Source of the DNA: Yinghuangia seranimata
GTDB taxonomy: Bacteria; Actinomycetota; Actinomycetes; Streptomycetales; Streptomycetaceae
DNA: 64,000 bases
Reading direction: 5' to 3'
NCBI RefSeq assembly: GCF_029953285.1
Contig: NZ_JASAOI010000038.1
Location: forward strand, 124,001 to 188,000
In this document: piece after piece, positions 45,042-53,658 of the stretch
Position numbering within the stretch: position 1 is the stretch's first letter
Layout: every line of letters starts with the position of its first letter
Program-made: the position numbers and the translations under genes
The notes under the pieces: model-generated
What the model was told of the DNA's origin: nothing
Databases searched by the model: none
What the model saw: the letters and a program-made list of their open reading frames with translations, nothing else

Positions 45042-46295
45042 CTACCCGTCGCCCTGGGAATCCTCGGGTCCGTCCTGGCCGCGGCGCGGTAGCGCGGCGG
45101 CCGACACGGCGACCGGCAGGGCCTCGCATTCGATCACCACGGCGGTCGCGTCGTCGTCTCCGCTCTGCACCGCGGTGACGGTGAGCGTGGTCGCGGCGTG
45201 GAACGGGTCTCCGTGGATGAGGTCGGCCACGGTCTCGTCGGGAAGGTGGCCGACGCCGTCCGTGGCGAGCACCACCCGGTCGCCCGGGTGGAGTTCGATG
45301 CGCTGCAGCTCGGGGTCGGGCTGCTGCGAACCGCCCAGCGGGGTTGAGGTGAGCAGCCACGGCCGGCCGATCTCCGCGGCGTTGCCCTGTTCGGTGAGCC
45401 GGAACGCGGCACCGCCGCGCACCAGCCAGCACACGCTGTCGCCGCAGCCGGCCAGGTGCAGTCGGCCGTCCTGGATGACGGCGGCGACCACGGTGGTGCG
45501 CATGCCCTCGTAGGTCTGGCCCTGGCCGTGCCGGCGGACCGCGAGGTCGGCGACCGCGATCGCGGCGCGCAGCCGGTCGCTCCAGCCCGCGGACAGGTCG
45601 GCGGCGGCCAGGTCGGCGACCAGCGTGCGGCACGCGACGTCCGCCGCGTACCAGCCGGACGGGTGGCCGCCGAGGCCGTCGGCGACGACGAAGACGCTGC
45701 CGGTCGCGGCATACCTGTCGTCGTTGTCGCGTGCGGTCAACTCCGGGCCGAGGCCCAGGCGTTCGCGACGCGCGGCACGACGCCGGCCGGGGTGCGAGGC
45801 GGCCGACCAGGCCGACGCCTGCACTTCGACGTCGGCGCCGGCGGCGCGCAGGTCTTCTTCACGGCGGCGCGCGACACTGTCGGTACGCGAGGTGACTTCC
45901 ACATCTCCCTCGGGCTCTGCTGTTGCGGGTGGGACGGCGACCGGGCCGGGTGGCGGCGGTACGGCGGGCGGTGCGGGCGGCCCGGGTTCGGGCAGCGCGC
46001 GGATGGACGGCACGGTCGTTTCGGCGGGGTGCGGCGCGGGGCGGCCGGGCGGGCCCGACTCGCGCGCGTGCGCGGCGTCCCGCGCGGGCGGCCCGACGGG
46101 CGGCGGCGCCAGGTCGTCGAAGTCCAGGTACAGGTCGGCGAACATGTCGTCGCCGCCCCCGGAGTCGGCGGCGCGCGCCGCGGGGGCGGGTGCCGAGGCG
46201 GGTGTCGGCGCGGACGCGCGGTCGGCCCGCAACTCGTCCTGCCGCAGGGTCCGTTCGAATCCGTCGGGGGCACGCTCGCTGGGACTGCCGGCCAC
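45042..46295 (-). CDS. PP2C-type Ser/Thr protein phosphatase with disordered N-terminus
   Basis: Metal-dependent phosphatase of about 417 residues. Roughly the first 170 residues are Pro/Ala-rich and contain DDMFADLYLDFDDLAPPP. The catalytic domain has the acidic motifs ARDNDDRYAATG, VFVVADGLGGHPSGWYAAD, LHLAGCGDSVCWLVRGG, VLATDGVGHLPDETVADLI and SGDDDATAVVIE, so the metal-binding aspartates appear intact. GTG 46295, 4 bases after GGAGG, is preferred; ATG 46397 is an upstream alternative. It probably counteracts a Ser/Thr kinase upstream of the FHA proteins encoded next. Confidence 0.85.
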   Translation of the reverse strand: MAGSPSERAPDGFERTLRQDELRADRASAPTPASAPAPAARAADSGGGDDMFADLYLDFDDLAPPPVGPPARDAAHARESGPPGRPAPHPAETTVPSIRALPEPGPPAPPAVPPPPGPVAVPPATAEPEGDVEVTSRTDSVARRREEDLRAAGADVEVQASAWSAASHPGRRRAARRERLGLGPELTARDNDDRYAATGSVFVVADGLGGHPSGWYAADVACRTLVADLAAADLSAGWSDRLRAAIAVADLAVRRHGQGQTYEGMRTTVVAAVIQDGRLHLAGCGDSVCWLVRGGAAFRLTEQGNAAEIGRPWLLTSTPLGGSQQPDPELQRIELHPGDRVVLATDGVGHLPDETVADLIHGDPFHAATTLTVTAVQSGDDDATAVVIECEALPVAVSAAALPRRGQDGPEDSQGDG

Positions 46296-46612
46296 GCGTC
46301 CTCCCCCACTGCCGATGTTCGGGAGCGCGCCACGCGATCCCCCTCCGTGACCGGGCACGGCCCCCTCCCGGCGGATGGAGTCCCCTCTGCCCCTCATCTG
46401 CCTCACGCTCCACGAGGTCGGTCCGGAACGGTGTCCTGGTGCGCCGGTAGAAACGATCCCACCAGCATCGCGCCTGCGGGCGCCCCGTGGCACGGGTCCA
46501 CCCCTGCGAGTTCGATTGTTCCGTACCGGAGCCCCGAGCGGTGAGGTGATCTCGGACGCGCCATTCGAACCAGTGAAGGCCTCGCGTACGGACGTCGGTT
46601 CGAACGTGGACG
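46296..46612. other. Gap between the type-VII-like cassette and the PP2C gene
   Basis: About 317 bases. Moderate AT content around 46440-46600 suggests the promoter of the PP2C-FHA operon. If the PP2C gene starts at ATG 46397, the first third is coding. No terminator, repeat or other gene was recognised. Confidence 0.4.
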
Positions 46613-47113
46613 CTAGCCGAGGATGCCGCGGATGTCGGGGCCCGGGCCGGCGGCCGGCGGCGCCGGCGGGGGCGCCTGCGGCGGGGCCGGCGGTTCGGGC
46701 TCGGGGTCGTCGGGGACGGCGAACGGCGGGGTGTTGACCAGGATCGCGATCGCCGTCGGCGGCGTGGTGGAGTTCACCGCCAGTTCGTACTCGGTGTCCG
46801 GTTCGGCGCAGACGAGGGCGGCGGTGCCGGTGTCCTCGCGGGTGGTGAACCGGGTGATGGACCAGCCCTGGTCCGCGCACGCGTCGCGGAGGCGGGTGAT
46901 CAGAGCGATGTGCGCGGCGACGGGGACGTCCATCGCCTGCGCCCCGGCGGTGTAGGCGTAGACGTGCGCGTCGTAGGTGCCGTCCCCGCGCAGGGCGGGC
47001 GCGCCTTCGATGCCGCGCCAGGTCGGTACGGCGCCGGGGCCGAACACCTCGGCGACGAAGTCGACGTAGGGGCGGGCCGTCTCGGCGACCTCGGACTTGC
47101 TCATGGTGCGCAT
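46613..47113 (-). CDS. Small companion protein of the type-VII-like cassette (intact copy)
   Basis: A 166-residue soluble protein of no family I recognise. It starts MRTMSKSEVAETARPYVDFV and ends in a Pro/Ala-rich tail (EPEPPAPPQAPPPAPPA). A paralogue lies at 50287-50826; conserved blocks include TWRGIEGAP/VWRGIQGAP, YAYTAGAQ, HIALITRLRD, REDTGTAAL and ELAVNST(T/L)PPTA. No signal peptide or transmembrane segment. Last gene of the cassette, 20 bases after the lipoprotein. It could be a cytoplasmic chaperone or immunity-type partner for the upstream hydrolase; this is an inference from position. Confidence 0.8.
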   Translation of the reverse strand: MRTMSKSEVAETARPYVDFVAEVFGPGAVPTWRGIEGAPALRGDGTYDAHVYAYTAGAQAMDVPVAAHIALITRLRDACADQGWSITRFTTREDTGTAALVCAEPDTEYELAVNSTTPPTAIAILVNTPPFAVPDDPEPEPPAPPQAPPPAPPAAGPGPDIRGILG

Positions 47114-47133
47114 GCGGTGCCTCTCCCCCGGTC

Positions 47134-47733
47134 TCAGAGCTTTTCGCGGTAGCACGCCGGCGCCGCGATGACCTCGACCTGGATCCTGCCCTGGTCGGGG
47201 CCGCTGGTGAACTGCTGGGCCTGCGCGAAGATCCGGCGGTCGTCCTTCTCTTCGGTGCCGTGGCGGGCGGCGAGTTCGTACGGCGCGTCCTGCCGCCCGT
47301 TCGGCATCCACTTCCAGTCGTACAGGTCGTGGTAGACGGTGTACCCCGCTTTGGCGAGGTTGTCGCCCAGTCCCGCGAGCAGGTCGTCGTATTCGGCCCG
47401 GGTCAGCTTCCGCAGGGCGAAGCCGACCTCGGTGCGGGACGTGCGGTTGTTGGTGTCGCTGCCGCTGGACGCCTTGCAGTAGTCCGTCTTCAGCACGGGC
47501 TCGGTCTTCTGCGTGGAGGTGTTCTCCCGCGTGTCGAGGTGCAGGCCGAGCGCGGTCGCGCGCTCGGCCCCGACGGCCTGCGTGGCCTGGGCGGTCGCCT
47601 CGTCGACGATCTGTTGGACGGTGCGCTTGCGCAGGTCCTTGACGTCGTCGTCCTGCGGGTCCAGCGAGCACGCGGACAGCGCGGCGAGCACCGTGGCGAG
47701 GACCACGGCGCCCGCGCGGGCTCGCAGGGTCAA
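47134..47733 (-). CDS. Lipoprotein of the type-VII-like cassette (intact copy)
   Basis: A 199-residue exported lipoprotein. The N-terminus LTLRARAGAVVLATVLAALS is followed by the lipobox cysteine (LSAC). The start is a TTG at 47733 that overlaps the hydrolase stop (TTGA), with GGAGG 6 bases before it; no ATG or GTG gives the signal sequence. The mature part contains VQQIVDEATAQATQAVG and VEVIAAPACYREKL. The paralogue at 50842-51447 shares the lipobox, KRTVQQI/KRNDQQI and the final PACYRE. Function unknown; possibly an envelope partner or immunity lipoprotein for the hydrolase. Confidence 0.82.
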   Translation of the reverse strand: MTLRARAGAVVLATVLAALSACSLDPQDDDVKDLRKRTVQQIVDEATAQATQAVGAERATALGLHLDTRENTSTQKTEPVLKTDYCKASSGSDTNNRTSRTEVGFALRKLTRAEYDDLLAGLGDNLAKAGYTVYHDLYDWKWMPNGRQDAPYELAARHGTEEKDDRRIFAQAQQFTSGPDQGRIQVEVIAAPACYREKL

Positions 47734-49427
47734 TGCGGTCCTCCGCGTCCGGCCGGGCTCTGCCGGTCGAGGTCGACGTTGTCGTACTGGCCGACGACGA
47801 CATCGGCCTGGTTGCGGAGCGAGTCGCTCTCGGGGTCCCAGTAGTTGCTGTGGCCCTCGGTGTCGGCGTGCATCACGTTCGCGCCGTAGTCCTCGTCCTG
47901 CGGCGCGGCGCCGAGCTGGTACACGTTGCTGCCGACGATGTCGCCGGCCTCCGGGAACCGCGGGACGGGGTCCTGGCCCGCGGCCTCGACCCAGACGTGT
48001 CCGGCGCCGACCCCGAGGTCGGCGGCGTGCTGTGTGCGCATACCGGGCGAGCCGGCGGAGACGATGTCGTCGACGTCCAGGTGCTGGGAGTGGGCGGCCT
48101 CGCCGACCGCCGACGAGCCGTAGCTGTGGCCGATGACGGTCATGTGGCCGCGGTCGCCCTCGTGCGTGGTGCGCAATCCGTCGACGAAGTGGTCGAGGGG
48201 GACGGCGGCTTCCTGGGCTCGGTCGGCCTTGGCGACGCTCAGGTTCATCCCCTCTTGGGGCCACTCGGGCGCGTTGTAGCCGAGCCAGTCGATGACCGCG
48301 ACGTCGTTCTGCTCGGGCGTCTGCATGTCGGAGGCGAACTGGAGGCGGCGGATGCGGTCGATCTCTCCGCCCACGCCCTTGAGTTCGGCGGTGGTGCCGG
48401 GAACCAGGATGGCGGTGTGCTTGGCCGTGTCCGGATTGCCCACGGCCACCGCGTACTTGCCCTCGCCCGCGGTGTCGATGGCGATCACATAGAGCGGCTT
48501 GCTGTTGGGCGTGGAGGCGTGTTCGTCGATGCGCTTCTGGAGTTCCGTGAGACCGGCGAGGTTCTTCTTCTCCTGCTCGCTCAACTGGTCTTTGCGGGAC
48601 TCGAGTTCGGCGATCTTGGTGGTCACCGTGATCTTGTTGGCCTCGTCCCGGTCGACGACCGGAAGACCGTCCAACGCGCCGATCCTGTCGGGGAACGCCG
48701 CGATGTAGCTCTCCTTGTCGTTGGCGCTCAGGCTCGCCCACCACGCCGCGTTGGCCTTCGGGTCGCCGCCCGCTTTGGGGATCGCCGACTCGTCGGGCCC
48801 GCCCTGCAGCCCGATGGCGGCCTTCGTGTCGGCGGTGATCGCGGCGAGCTGCGCGGCGTCCGTGCCGGACAGTCCGTTGCGTGCGACCTCGGTGATCTTC
48901 CGCAGCAGCGCGGCTACTTGCTGGTCCGAGTCGGACGCCTTGCGCAGCGCGTCGCCGATCCGGTCGCTGAAGCCCTGCGCCTTGTCGCGCTGCCGGCCCT
49001 CTGCGTCGGACGCGTCGTTCTGCGCGTCGGGGTCGTGGCGTTCGGCGGGCGAGATCTCGCGTGGCGGCCAGCTGACCGAGCCGTCGTCGGCGACCTTCAT
49101 GCCGGCGCCGCCCGCCGCGTCGAGGGCGGCGCGCAGTTCGTTCTGCGCGGCACGCATCGTCTCGCTCGCCGAGTCGAGCGCGGTGGCGATGTTGCGGGCC
49201 TCCGCGGACGCGGCGCGCAGCACGTTGCTCTGCACGTCGATGCCCCGGATCGCGCCGTCGGACGCCTGGCCCTGCCAGCCGTCCGCGAGTTGCAGCCGCG
49301 GCCCGCGCACGCGCGCGTTGTAGTCGCGTTCGACCTGGTCGAGATGGGTCGCCACGCGCCCCCAGACGTCGGCGGCGTTGGAGAGGCCGTCGAATCTCGC
49401 GTCCCGCAGGTCCGGCAAACTGACCAT
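47730..49427 (-). CDS. WXG-type N-terminus fused to a DUF1023 alpha/beta hydrolase
   Basis: A 565-residue protein. The first 110 residues are helical with a WxG motif at 51-53 (LADGWQGQASDGAI), as in type VII secretion substrates. A charged helical middle (about 130-300) follows, then a DUF1023 alpha/beta hydrolase domain: nucleophile Ser435 in VIGHSYGSSAV, likely Asp486 (AAGQDPVPR) and His526 (TEGHSNYWDP). Complete catalytic triad, so probably an active esterase or lipase-like enzyme. No Sec signal peptide. It lies between a WXG-like partner and a lipoprotein; secreted effector is the best inference. Confidence 0.85.
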   Translation of the reverse strand: MVSLPDLRDARFDGLSNAADVWGRVATHLDQVERDYNARVRGPRLQLADGWQGQASDGAIRGIDVQSNVLRAASAEARNIATALDSASETMRAAQNELRAALDAAGGAGMKVADDGSVSWPPREISPAERHDPDAQNDASDAEGRQRDKAQGFSDRIGDALRKASDSDQQVAALLRKITEVARNGLSGTDAAQLAAITADTKAAIGLQGGPDESAIPKAGGDPKANAAWWASLSANDKESYIAAFPDRIGALDGLPVVDRDEANKITVTTKIAELESRKDQLSEQEKKNLAGLTELQKRIDEHASTPNSKPLYVIAIDTAGEGKYAVAVGNPDTAKHTAILVPGTTAELKGVGGEIDRIRRLQFASDMQTPEQNDVAVIDWLGYNAPEWPQEGMNLSVAKADRAQEAAVPLDHFVDGLRTTHEGDRGHMTVIGHSYGSSAVGEAAHSQHLDVDDIVSAGSPGMRTQHAADLGVGAGHVWVEAAGQDPVPRFPEAGDIVGSNVYQLGAAPQDEDYGANVMHADTEGHSNYWDPESDSLRNQADVVVGQYDNVDLDRQSPAGRGGPH

Positions 49428-49456
49428 GCTCGCCCCCGAGTCGGTGTGGTCGTCGG

Positions 49457-50158
49457 TCAGCGCGGCTTGGGCAGCGAGCCGGCCACGTTCTGGTCGGCGG
49501 CGCTGTAGGAGGCCGCGTTCTTCTGGAGGGTGTCGGCGATGCCGTGGATGTCACCGGCGACCTTGCGCAGCGCGGTGCCCCAGGCGTGGCAGCAGTCGGC
49601 GACCGCCCCAGCGGTGTCCCAGCCGTGCAGCTGGCCCGCGACGCCGTCGGCGCAGCCCTCGACCTGCCCGGGGCTGGAGTTCAGGTCGTCCGAGACGCCC
49701 TGCGCGGCGCGCGACAGCGCGGTCAGCTCCTCGGGAGTGACGGCGATCTTCGAGCCGGCGTCCGGCTTCGACAGGTCGGGCTGCTTCTGGTAGGTCGGCT
49801 TGTCGTAGCCGCCGGCCAGCTCAGCGGCGTCCGTCCACTTCTTCTTGATCCAGGACCCGGCGTCCTCGACCCCGCCGACAACCGGGTCGATGGCGTTGTC
49901 CTTGATCCAGGACCCGGCGTCCTCGATGCCGCCCACGGCGGGGTCGAGCACGTTGTTCTTGGTCCAGGAGCCCGCGTCCTCGATGCCGCCCACGGCCGGA
50001 TCGATCACGTTGTTCTTCGTCCACGACCCGGCGTCCTCGACCGCGCCCACGGTCGGATCGATCACGTTGTCCTTGATCGGGTCGACGACCTTGTCCTTCA
50101 CGACATCCGTGACGATGTCGATGGGGTTCGGAATGTGCGGAAAGCCAAAGCCCATCAC
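49457..50158 (-). CDS. Repeat-containing WXG-like partner protein (intact copy)
   Basis: A 233-residue protein starting MMGFGFPHIPNPIDIVTDVV. Residues 34-109 are four tandem 19-residue repeats of the form DPxVGxxEDAGSWxKxNxx. The C-terminal 100 residues are helical with GWD at the turn (GQLHGWDTAGAVADCCHAW) and TLQKNAASYSAADQNVAGSL, resembling an ESX/WXG100 fold. It directly precedes the hydrolase (29-base gap), the position of a type VII co-secreted partner. I know no named family for the repeat. Duplicate at 51731-52333 has two repeats. Confidence 0.82.
   Translation of the reverse strand: MMGFGFPHIPNPIDIVTDVVKDKVVDPIKDNVIDPTVGAVEDAGSWTKNNVIDPAVGGIEDAGSWTKNNVLDPAVGGIEDAGSWIKDNAIDPVVGGVEDAGSWIKKKWTDAAELAGGYDKPTYQKQPDLSKPDAGSKIAVTPEELTALSRAAQGVSDDLNSSPGQVEGCADGVAGQLHGWDTAGAVADCCHAWGTALRKVAGDIHGIADTLQKNAASYSAADQNVAGSLPKPR
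49832..50059 (-). repeat. Four in-frame tandem repeats of 57 bases
   Basis: These encode the four 19-residue DPxVGxxEDAGSWxK units of the WXG-like partner, and adjacent units are highly similar at DNA level. Such repeats can expand or contract; the neighbouring cassette has only two. Confidence 0.85.
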
Positions 50159-50205
50159 GCGCCCCCGCAGCGTGCGACGCCGACGCCCCGTGCCCCGGCT
50201 GCGAC

Positions 50206-50235
50206 GGAGGCTAGCAGCGCGACCGGATGGTCGGG
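50206..50235 (-). promoter_or_regulatory. Duplicated promoter region of the intact cassette
   Basis: This 30-base block is identical at 27 positions to 52380-52409, and each block ends about 47 bases before its WXG-like start codon. On the minus strand it contains TGCTAGCCTCC, a plausible extended -10 element. Confidence 0.6.
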
Positions 50236-50286
50236 AGAGGTTCCGCTTCTCTTTTGATCACCCAACACCCTTGTGGGAGAAGCGCG

Positions 50287-50826
50287 TTAACCGAGCAGCC
50301 GGCGGATGCGGTCTTCCGGGGCCTCGCCTTCGATGTGCTCCGGCGGGGCGGGCGGGGCGGGCGGGGCGGGCGGGGCGGGCGTGCCGGGGCCGGGCTCGGG
50401 GTCGGCCGGGGGTTCCGGCGGGTCGGGCACGGCGAGCGCCGGGGTGTTCACCATGACCGCGAGCGCGGTCGGCGGCAGCGTCGAATTCACGGCCAGCTCG
50501 AATCCGGTCCGCGGGTGGGTGGCGACCAGCGCGGCCGTACCGGTGTCCTCGTGGACGGCGAAGTACGCGACGTTCCAGCGCCTGGCGACGGCCTCGTCAC
50601 GCAGCCGCGTGACGAGGCCGATGTGCTCGGCGAGTGGTACGTCCATCACCTGGGCTCCGGCGGTGTACGCGTAGACCGCCGGGTCCGGGACGCCGTCCGG
50701 CCCGTCGCAGGGTGCTCCCTGGATCCCCCGCCAGACCGGCTGCCGGTCAGGCCCGAAGACATCGCCGACGAAATCGACGAGGGGGCGCGCGGTGTCGGCG
50801 ACTTCGTCCTTGCTCATGGTGCGCAT
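50287..50826 (-). CDS. Small companion protein of the type-VII-like cassette (second copy)
   Basis: A 179-residue paralogue of the protein at 46613-47113, starting MRTMSKDEVADTARPLVDFV. Shared blocks: VWRGIQGAP, VYAYTAGAQVMDVPLAEHIG, VHEDTGTAALVA, FELAVNSTLPPTALAVMVNT. The tail is a Pro/Ala repeat (PAPPAPPAPPAPPEHIEGE) followed by PEDRIRRLLG, matching DIRGILG at the end of the other copy. It is complete, unlike the hydrolase of its own cassette. It starts 15 bases after the lipoprotein stop. Function unknown. Confidence 0.8.
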   Translation of the reverse strand: MRTMSKDEVADTARPLVDFVGDVFGPDRQPVWRGIQGAPCDGPDGVPDPAVYAYTAGAQVMDVPLAEHIGLVTRLRDEAVARRWNVAYFAVHEDTGTAALVATHPRTGFELAVNSTLPPTALAVMVNTPALAVPDPPEPPADPEPGPGTPAPPAPPAPPAPPEHIEGEAPEDRIRRLLG

Positions 50827-50841
50827 TGCGGCTCCACTCCG

Positions 50842-51447
50842 TCAGGACTCGGCTTCCCGGTAGCAGGCGGGTGACACGAAGACCGCCAGGTGGCGGGCGA
50901 CCACGTCGGTACCCGGCGTCACGGCACGCGTCGTCGGCTGAGCCCAGACATGCTGGTTGTCGGTGTCCTTCTCGCCCTTGCGCCCGATCACCTTGATCGC
51001 CGCACGGTTGGTATAGGGGATGTCGGTCTCCAACGGACGAATGACGGTGAATCCCACCGCAGGCAGCCTGCTGCGGATCGCCTCGATCTCCTGGTCGATC
51101 TGGGCATCCGTCAGCGGCTTGGAGATGAACTGCGCGGTGAACCGTTTGGCTTTTCCGGAGTTGAAGGAGTCGCTCTCCTTGCGGCAGCTTTCGACCAATT
51201 CGCGGAAGTCTCGGCTGTCGTCGGGCGGCGGGTGCATGCCGAGTTCGGCGATGTGCGCGCTGCCGCCGAGTGCCGCGTCCAACATGGCCGCGACTTCCTG
51301 GCGGATCTGCTGGTCGTTGCGCTTGTGCAGGGACTTCAGGTCCGAGTCCTCGGAGTCGATGATCCCGCAGCCGGCCACAACCAAGCACACCGCCGCCGCA
51401 ACGGCGCCTGCCGGCACGTACGAACGCCGCGAGCCGGGCCTGGTCAT
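50842..51447 (-). CDS. Lipoprotein of the type-VII-like cassette (second copy)
   Basis: A 201-residue lipoprotein starting MTRPGSRRSYVPAGAVAAAV with lipobox VAGC. Similar in length and ends to the lipoprotein at 47134-47733 (KRNDQQIRQEVAAML, and SPACYREAES at the end), though the middle has diverged. It overlaps the hydrolase remnant by 4 bases (ATGA), preserving the coupling of the ancestral operon. Retention of this gene and the companion while the hydrolase decayed fits an immunity-type role, but this is speculative. Confidence 0.82.
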   Translation of the reverse strand: MTRPGSRRSYVPAGAVAAAVCLVVAGCGIIDSEDSDLKSLHKRNDQQIRQEVAAMLDAALGGSAHIAELGMHPPPDDSRDFRELVESCRKESDSFNSGKAKRFTAQFISKPLTDAQIDQEIEAIRSRLPAVGFTVIRPLETDIPYTNRAAIKVIGRKGEKDTDNQHVWAQPTTRAVTPGTDVVARHLAVFVSPACYREAES

Positions 51448-51836
51448 CGCCCTCCCTGGGTCGGGGCGGTGCCCCGGTTGAGGTTCACGTCCTGGTAGTT
51501 CCCCACCGTGATCGCCCCGATGTTGCGGATGCTGTCGCTGCCCGGGTCCCAGTAGCCGCTGTGTCCGCTGGTGTCGACGTTTTCGGCGTCGGAGTTCTGC
51601 GCGCGGGTGAGCGCGCCGATGATGCGGTTGCTGACCACAGTGGCGTCGTCGCCGCGCTTCCGCTCGGCCGCCTGGGCGGCGTCGGCCGCGGCGGCGTCCG
51701 CGGGGGCCGGCGCCTGGCTCGGCGGCCAGCTCACGGAGCAGTCGTCCCCGACCGTGAAGCCTTCTTGACGGGCGGTCTCGAGTGCGGCCCGGAGTTCGGA
51801 CTGCGCGGCTCGGAACTCCTCACATGCCGAGTCGAC
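51444..51836 (-). pseudogene. Remnant of the DUF1023 hydrolase gene (two deletions, catalytic core lost)
   Basis: The segment from 51836 aligns with the intact hydrolase from about residue 87: EEFRAAQSELRAALETA and DDCSVSWPP match ETMRAAQNELRAALDAA and DDGSVSWPP. At about 51587 the match jumps from residue 168 to about 520: SGHSGYWDPGSDSIRNI matches EGHSNYWDPESDSLRNQ. About 350 residues, including the nucleophile Ser and the Asp, are missing, and the N-terminal 86 residues are also gone. The frame is open to 51878 but that part lies out of frame within the WXG-like gene. Any product would be non-catalytic. Confidence 0.8.
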
Positions 51837-52333
51837 CGCGCGCCGACGCACGCGGTCAGCGCCGCGCCCGCGTCCCATCCGGCCAGTTGCCCGGGGACCT
51901 CGTCGGTGCTGCCGCGCAGCACTCCGGCCTTCGGTTTGAGGGCGTCGGCGACGTCCCGTGCCGCCTTGGACATCATCTGGAGTGTCTCCAGGGAGACCTT
52001 GACCGACGGTGCGTCATAGGAAGACAGGTCGCCGTTCGGGTGAAACGTCGGCTTGGAAGGGCCCTCGGTGACCGCTTCCTTCACCTCGTCGTACGGGTCG
52101 CGGGCCTTGTCCCAGGCCCACGACGCCTTGTCCTTCACCCACCCGCCGGCGTCCTCGACCGCGCCCACGGACGGGTCGATCACGTTGTTCTCGGCCCAGG
52201 AGCCGGCGTCCTCGACCTTGTCCACCACCGGATCGACCACGTGGTCTTTGATCGGATCGACGACCTTGTCCTTCACGACGTCCTCGACGACGTCGATCGG
52301 GTTCGGAATGTGCGGAAAACCCAGACCCATCAC
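51731..52333 (-). CDS. WXG-like partner protein, second copy, truncated by deletion
   Basis: A 200-residue frame starting MMGLGFPHIPNPIDVVEDVV, clearly homologous to the protein at 49457-50158 but with two 19-residue units (DPVVDKVEDAGSWAENNVI and a second one). Similarity continues through VPGQLAGWDAGAALTACVGA and then stops at about 51840, where the sequence passes out of frame into hydrolase DNA; the last 35 residues are unrelated and Arg/Pro-rich. The C-terminal WXG helix is therefore lost. Probably a decaying gene, though still open and with its promoter. Confidence 0.75.
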   Translation of the reverse strand: MMGLGFPHIPNPIDVVEDVVKDKVVDPIKDHVVDPVVDKVEDAGSWAENNVIDPSVGAVEDAGGWVKDKASWAWDKARDPYDEVKEAVTEGPSKPTFHPNGDLSSYDAPSVKVSLETLQMMSKAARDVADALKPKAGVLRGSTDEVPGQLAGWDAGAALTACVGARSTRHVRSSEPRSPNSGPHSRPPVKKASRSGTTAP

Positions 52334-52379
52334 GCGCCCCCGCTGCGTGTTCCCCGGCGCCCCGCGCGGCGGTTGCGAG

Positions 52380-52409
52380 GGAGGCTAGCAGCACGACCGG
52401 TTGGCCGGG
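52380..52409 (-). promoter_or_regulatory. Duplicated promoter region of the decayed cassette
   Basis: Matches 50206-50235 at 27 of 30 bases and sits at the same distance from its WXG-like gene. Retention of this block suggests that the remaining lipoprotein and companion genes are still expressed. Confidence 0.6.
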
Positions 52410-52435
52410 GGGAGTTCCGGATTTCGCCTGAACGA

Positions 52436-52474
52436 CGAAGTGCCCCGGACCGCAAGGCGGTTCGGGGCACTTCG
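52436..52474 (-). terminator. Hairpin terminator of ilvC
   Basis: An 18-base stem, CGAAGTGCCCCGGACCGC with its near-complement (one mismatch in the DNA), on a three-base loop, 30 bases after the ilvC stop. Confidence 0.8.
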
Positions 52475-52503
52475 GCAGGCGGGTGCCTGGGGGTCGGGCG
52501 GGG

Positions 52504-53613
<1,110 letters not shown>

Positions 53614-53625
53614 GGCGCTCCTGGG

Positions 53626-53653
53626 GCACCCGGGCGGTTGCCCGCCCGGGTGC
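53626..53653 (-). terminator. Hairpin between ilvN and ilvC
   Basis: GCACCCGGGCGG and CCGCCCGGGTGC are perfect 12-base complements on a 4-base loop, 6 bases after the ilvN stop. It would end or reduce transcription from ilvBN into ilvC. Confidence 0.75.
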
Positions 53654-53658
53654 GGGGG

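Noticed and set aside
51837-51878. The first 14 codons of the hydrolase remnant frame as a real start
   Set aside because: This stretch is the WXG-like gene read in another frame; homology to the hydrolase begins only at about 51836.
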